Part shown: one piece after another, positions 13,573 to 16,585 of the stretch
Numbering within the stretch: the stretch's first letter is position 1
Layout of the letters: the number at the start of each line of letters is the position of its first letter
Assembly: GCA_040394475.1 (NCBI GenBank)
Contig: JBEBSD010000108.1
Span: 1 to 16,585 of the forward strand
Source of the DNA: JBEBSD01 sp040394475
GTDB lineage: Bacteria; Bacteroidota; Bacteroidia; Cytophagales; Spirosomataceae
DNA: 16,585 nt
Reading direction: 5' to 3'
Notes under the pieces: model-generated
The model's database searches: none
Told to the model about the DNA's origin: nothing
The model's input: only the letters and a program-made list of their open reading frames with translations
Made by a program: the position numbers and the translations under genes

Positions 13573-15321
13573 ATGAAATCCCTTTCTATTCAACCGTGCT
13601 ATCCCGGAAAAGGAAGCCACTCTTTTAGTAGGAGGCTCGTACTGGCAGCCCTGACGGGAATGCTGCTTGCGACAAACGCGTCGGCGCAAAAAAAGAACGC
13701 GACCGAAACCGAAGTGACCATCGAACAGGTGGCGCAGCAGTGTAAAGGGCTTCCCCGCGATCAGCGGGTAGTCATCAAGGTGGGCCGCTTTAGTGTATCC
13801 AGCAACGCGGCAAAAACCAATTCCGGTTTTGGTGACGAGCTGGCTACCATGCTCACTTCGGCATTGCAGCAAACGAACTGCTTCCGCGTGATGGAAACCA
13901 ATAAAAATATCTCGGATGCCACCGGTGAGATTGCCTTTGGGCAGGATGGTTTTACCGCCGGGGGCAACGGGCCCCGGGCCGGACAGATGATTGCCGCCCA
14001 GCTCATTGTAACCGGTGAAGTGACCGACTACAGCGAGGGGAGTTCTTCCAGGGCGATCCTGGGAGTAGCCAGTCAGAATAATAGCGCAACGATTGGCTTT
14101 ACCCTGAAAGTATTGAACCCCGAAACCTACGAGGTGCTGTACAGCAAGGATATCAAGGCTGCCGGAAAGAATTCTTCCAAGGCAGTTGACCTTTTCGGAG
14201 TGCGCACCACCAGTAATACCGAAAACCGTGCCGCGCAGGACGCGATCTACAAGTCGATTGTAAGCGCAGTAGAAACACTCGTCACTGAAAAGGAGAACAT
14301 GGACATTCCCGAGCCGAGAAAGCCGGTAGAAATAGTGAAATATGGCCCTCAAAACTGCCAGATGCTGAAAGGCGGATCTCCTAAAGTGATTGTCCTGGTC
14401 ACTGAAGCGACTACAGCGGGTACCGAAAGAGGGCCGTCCGATGCCGATCTGGAACGGCGCGAAAGGGAAATGTACCTGAGAGAGCAGGAAGCAAATGCGG
14501 AGCTGGCCCGGGAGATTGTGAGCAACATTTTTAAATCGAAAAAGCGCAGGGATGCTGAAATTGAATCGATGAAAAACGCCGCGCCGGAAACCACCACACA
14601 GACTTCGGCGACCGCCCAGATTAAAAAGGTTGTCATCGAGCAAACCGCAACCGAGACCGAGCTCACGAAGCGTTTTGTGGAATCTGGTTTCCTGGTAGTA
14701 GATCCCAAGATGTATGGGAAAATGCGCCAGCTATCGGATTCAACAGGGGACATCGCACAAATGGCGGCGCTGGGATTGCAGATGGGCGCCAATATTATCA
14801 TCACCGGTCAGGCTATTTCGGAGCGGGTAAATTCCGAGGGAGGCATGGTCGCCTGCCGCGCACGCCTGGAAATCCGGGCGATCTCTGCCGTTGATGGTAC
14901 CATACTGGCCACCAACACCGTATCAGGCGGCGGAATCGACGTCTCAGAAGCAGTTGCGAACAAGCAGGCTTTTCAAAATGCTTCTGAAAATATGTCGCAG
15001 TACCTCATGGAACGACTGTGCAATTTAAACATCCAGTTTGCCGGAGCTGCCCCGCAGCCGGGCGGAAGCGCTTCGCAGGGGCTATCGGATATTACGGTCT
15101 CCAACGTGAATTTCTCCAAGCTGAACATCCTCGCCGCCGCCCTTGGCAAAAGCGCAAGTGTAAAAAGTGTCAAGAAATCGATTAAAGGAACGGAAGGATC
15201 CCTGCAGATCGAGCATTCGGGCAGTACCGACGAGCTCATTGACCTGCTCGGGAAGATCCCTGCGGTGAAATTCGAAGTGGCCGAACTGGAGGAAGGCAAG
15301 GCCGCAATTACGTTACAATAG
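13573..15321 (+). CDS. Exported CsgG-related protein
   Basis: This 582-residue protein has a signal peptide with a long n-region (RRLVLAALTGMLLATNASA, cut before Q39) and no lipid cysteine, unlike classical CsgG lipoproteins. Residues about 65-235 carry the CsgG pattern: RVVIKVGRFSV, ELATMLTSALQQTNCFRVMET, AAQLIVTGEVTDYSEG and ATIGFTLKVLNPETYEVLY. A coiled, charged segment (about 285-345) follows. A second related half begins near 355: TKRFVESGFLVVDP, GANIIITGQAISERV, ARLEIRAISAVDGTILAT. The final 75 residues (ITVSNVNFSKLNILAAAL... VKFEVAEL) form a small alpha-beta domain seen at the end of several periplasmic proteins. CsgG family members make outer-membrane secretion pores for curli, but without a lipid anchor this could be a periplasmic assembly or sensing protein. 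A beta-barrel gene follows 27 bp downstream. Confidence 0.8.
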   Translation: MKSLSIQPCYPGKGSHSFSRRLVLAALTGMLLATNASAQKKNATETEVTIEQVAQQCKGLPRDQRVVIKVGRFSVSSNAAKTNSGFGDELATMLTSALQQTNCFRVMETNKNISDATGEIAFGQDGFTAGGNGPRAGQMIAAQLIVTGEVTDYSEGSSSRAILGVASQNNSATIGFTLKVLNPETYEVLYSKDIKAAGKNSSKAVDLFGVRTTSNTENRAAQDAIYKSIVSAVETLVTEKENMDIPEPRKPVEIVKYGPQNCQMLKGGSPKVIVLVTEATTAGTERGPSDADLERREREMYLREQEANAELAREIVSNIFKSKKRRDAEIESMKNAAPETTTQTSATAQIKKVVIEQTATETELTKRFVESGFLVVDPKMYGKMRQLSDSTGDIAQMAALGLQMGANIIITGQAISERVNSEGGMVACRARLEIRAISAVDGTILATNTVSGGGIDVSEAVANKQAFQNASENMSQYLMERLCNLNIQFAGAAPQPGGSASQGLSDITVSNVNFSKLNILAAALGKSASVKSVKKSIKGTEGSLQIEHSGSTDELIDLLGKIPAVKFEVAELEEGKAAITLQ

Positions 15322-15348
15322 CATGCAACCTGATTAATACTAAAAATA

Positions 15349-15876
15349 ATGAAAAACCTCTTGAAACTATCCCTGATTGTTGTTTTGGTAACGCTCAGTT
15401 CCCTATCCTATGCCCAGAAAGTCGAATACGGCCGCTTTAAAGGGGATATTATGGGCGGCTATGCGTACCCGTTTGCCAGCTATTACAAATTTGGCTTCGT
15501 AATGTCGCTTGAACCCAAGTATAATGTCACCAGCAATGTGGCGGTCGGGCTGCGGCTGGAAGTCCCCGGATTTATCGACAATGACATCGACGCCCGGATC
15601 CTGCAAGCGTTCACACCCACCGTGGAATACTATTTCGGTCACGGAAGATTCCGGCCGTTTGTGGGGGCCATGGGAGGGATGTACCGGGAGCTGGAAGTCG
15701 CGACCGGTGATGAAGAGGCATTTCCAACGGCTGAAAAGACACTTTTTGGCGGAGGGGTGAGAGTCGGCGCACAAGTAGGCGGTTTCCGGTTTGAAATTGC
15801 CCCCAACCTCCTGGCCGGAGAGAATACCTACGTTTCAATCAAACTGGGAGGTACCATCGGGGGTAAAAGGAAATAG
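15349..15876 (+). CDS. Small outer-membrane beta-barrel protein
   Basis: The 175-residue product has a signal peptide (MKNLLKLSLIVVLVTLSSLSYA, cut before Q23). Its mature region has the alternating strands and glycine turns of a small OmpA/OmpW-like barrel: GDIMGGYAYPFASYY, NVAVGLRLEVPGF, TPTVEYYFGHGRFRPFVGAMGGMY, LFGGGVRVGAQVG and YVSIKLGGTIG. The C-terminus is GGKRK rather than an aromatic residue. The start is ATG 15349, 27 bp after the CsgG-like gene, which suggests one operon. No ligand or enzyme signature is seen. Confidence 0.85.
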   Translation: MKNLLKLSLIVVLVTLSSLSYAQKVEYGRFKGDIMGGYAYPFASYYKFGFVMSLEPKYNVTSNVAVGLRLEVPGFIDNDIDARILQAFTPTVEYYFGHGRFRPFVGAMGGMYRELEVATGDEEAFPTAEKTLFGGGVRVGAQVGGFRFEIAPNLLAGENTYVSIKLGGTIGGKRK

Positions 15877-15894
15877 GGTGCGACGCGCTCGCCT

Positions 15895-15946
15895 TCCGGG
15901 AGGAACGCGGTCACTGATCCCGCCGGAGTGACGGCGCCTTCCCGGA
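15895..15946 (+). other. Imperfect long stem-loop between the two barrel genes
   Basis: TCCGGGA (15895-15901) pairs with TCCCGGA (15940-15946), and GTCACT (15910-15915) pairs with AGTGAC (15927-15932) inside it, leaving an internal mismatch zone and an 11-nt loop. No T run follows, so it is not a simple terminator. It might reduce read-through, process the transcript or stabilise the upstream mRNA end. Confidence 0.45.
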
Positions 15947-15988
15947 CACCAGATAACAACTGAAAAATAAACCTAAAAAATTATCCAA

Positions 15989-16513
15989 ATGACTCTCAAA
16001 AATTTCTGTGCAGGCCTTGCTGTATTGTTTTTAATCCAATTGACCCTCGTAAATACCTCCCATGCCCAGATTTTTGAAAAAGGCACCAAGCTGGTGGACG
16101 CCGGCTTCGAATTTACGAATGGTGTGGGGCTGTTAAGTATTGTCCCGGTGTTCGGACATTTTGAAATAGGGGCTACCGACGATATCGGCATCGGGGCACG
16201 GGTCCGGTTCTGGTCGAAGCACGGTCTGAATGCGTTATTGCTCCAGCCCACAGCGAGCTACCATTTTAACCGGCTGCTGAACCTGCCGGTAGAACAGCTG
16301 GATCTTTTCGGTTCGCTCGGACTGGGCTTTCAACGGGTATCCGGATTTGGAGAGTCGGCGACCGGCTTCATCGGAACCCCTTATGTGGGGGGACGTTACT
16401 TTTTTACAGAAATGATAGGAGCCGTTGCGAAAATCGGGATCGACGTATATGTGCACGACGGTTTCACCTATGGCGATGCCAACTTTTCAGTCGGCGTTTC
16501 GCTAAAATTCTGA
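15989..16513 (+). CDS. Small outer-membrane beta-barrel protein
   Basis: The 174-residue product has a signal peptide (MTLKNFCAGLAVLFLIQLTL through NTSHA, cut before Q27). The mature part has typical barrel strands: KLVDAGFEFTNGVGLLSIVPVF, ATDDIGIGARVRFW, NALLLQPTASYHFNRLL, DLFGSLGLGFQRV and TPYVGGRYFFT. It ends NFSVGVSLKF with the terminal Phe used by the outer-membrane assembly machinery. It lies 112 bp after the previous barrel gene, with a stem-loop between them, so it may share the transcript or have its own promoter. It looks like the porin-family or OmpW-like small barrels of Bacteroidota. The substrate is unknown. Confidence 0.85.
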   Translation: MTLKNFCAGLAVLFLIQLTLVNTSHAQIFEKGTKLVDAGFEFTNGVGLLSIVPVFGHFEIGATDDIGIGARVRFWSKHGLNALLLQPTASYHFNRLLNLPVEQLDLFGSLGLGFQRVSGFGESATGFIGTPYVGGRYFFTEMIGAVAKIGIDVYVHDGFTYGDANFSVGVSLKF

Positions 16514-16524
16514 TTAGAGATAAT

Positions 16525-16532
16525 GTTTAAAC
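16525..16532. promoter_or_regulatory. Intergenic GTTTAAAC palindrome
   Basis: A third copy of the 8-bp palindrome GTTTAAAC, here 11 bp after the last stop codon and before the terminator. The other copies are at 1729 and 13540. Its function is unknown. Confidence 0.3.
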
Positions 16533-16542
16533 TGTAATGTGT

Positions 16543-16574
16543 ACACCCGGGAGGGTGTCCCTTCCGGGTGTTTT
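16543..16574 (+). terminator. Intrinsic terminator after the last barrel gene
   Basis: Arms 16543-16555 and 16559-16571 pair over 13 bp with one G-U, around a 3-nt loop (TGT), and run into TTTT (16571-16574). It is well placed 29 bp after the stop codon, and marks the end of the LytTR/CsgG/barrel transcript unit. Confidence 0.85.
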
Positions 16575-16585
16575 GTGAGGGGGAT

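Noticed and set aside
13570..14643. Long minus-strand open frame (357 codons) opposite the CsgG-like gene
   Set aside because: The plus strand encodes a signal peptide and a clear CsgG pattern over the same DNA. The minus frame has no domain and is a shadow of GC-rich codons.
1..16585. Apparent excess of GGATCC sites across the window
   Set aside because: Most fall in coding DNA where common codons (GAT CCG, GGA TCC) create them, so codon preference explains them without a special function.

Overview
The window looks like a chromosomal segment of a Bacteroidota bacterium, probably a free-living Cytophagales, Chitinophagaceae or similar lineage. The evidence is gene content and style. There are many small signal-peptide or lipoprotein genes and outer-membrane beta-barrels, ECF-type sigma factors paired with membrane anti-sigma-like proteins, a CHAT/TPR protein and a stand-alone LytTR regulator. 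Shine-Dalgarno sequences are largely absent, and genes are tightly packed with short overlaps. No tRNA, rRNA, CRISPR array, transposase or phage gene was seen. Genus-level placement is not possible from sequence reading alone.

Layout. (1) 1-1274: the likely tail of an upstream gene, a small outer-membrane barrel-like protein, and an AT-richer lipoprotein. (2) 1275-1867: about 590 bp with no convincing gene. It holds a near-perfect 23-bp inverted repeat and two clusters of a short direct repeat (core TGTCGGAA) at exactly 21-bp spacing, the second cluster abutting a promoter-like site. (3) 1868-5866: a secreted TPR-CHAT protein on the plus strand. It converges on, and overlaps at the 3' end, a minus-strand pair made of an ECF sigma factor and a membrane protein with an anti-sigma-like N-terminus and a periplasmic TPR-like C-terminus. 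(4) 5867-6533: a divergent intergenic region, a tiny lipoprotein and a strong terminator. (5) 6661-12653: four tightly packed plus-strand genes. They are a 600-residue protein with a cryptic sigma-region-2-like segment, a second anti-sigma-like membrane protein, an M48-like zinc peptidase ending in a barrel-like tail, and a lipoprotein with a matrixin-like domain that has lost its zinc ligands. A terminator-like hairpin follows. (6) 12654-16585: a stand-alone LytTR DNA-binding protein, a CsgG-related secreted protein, two small outer-membrane beta-barrels and a final terminator.

How they may work together. Two sigma/anti-sigma-like modules sit back to back around 5.9-6.7 kb, and each is linked to envelope proteins that carry protease-related domains: CHAT in one, M48 and pseudo-matrixin in the other. 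The simplest model, which is an inference, is two envelope-signalling systems in which periplasmic protease-like proteins sense or process a membrane anti-sigma factor. The orphan LytTR protein is a natural candidate to read the 21-bp-phased direct repeats upstream of the CHAT gene, because LytTR sites are classically direct repeats spaced about two helical turns apart. The CsgG-like protein and two barrels look like an outer-membrane assembly or export set that may be transcribed with, or controlled by, the LytTR gene.
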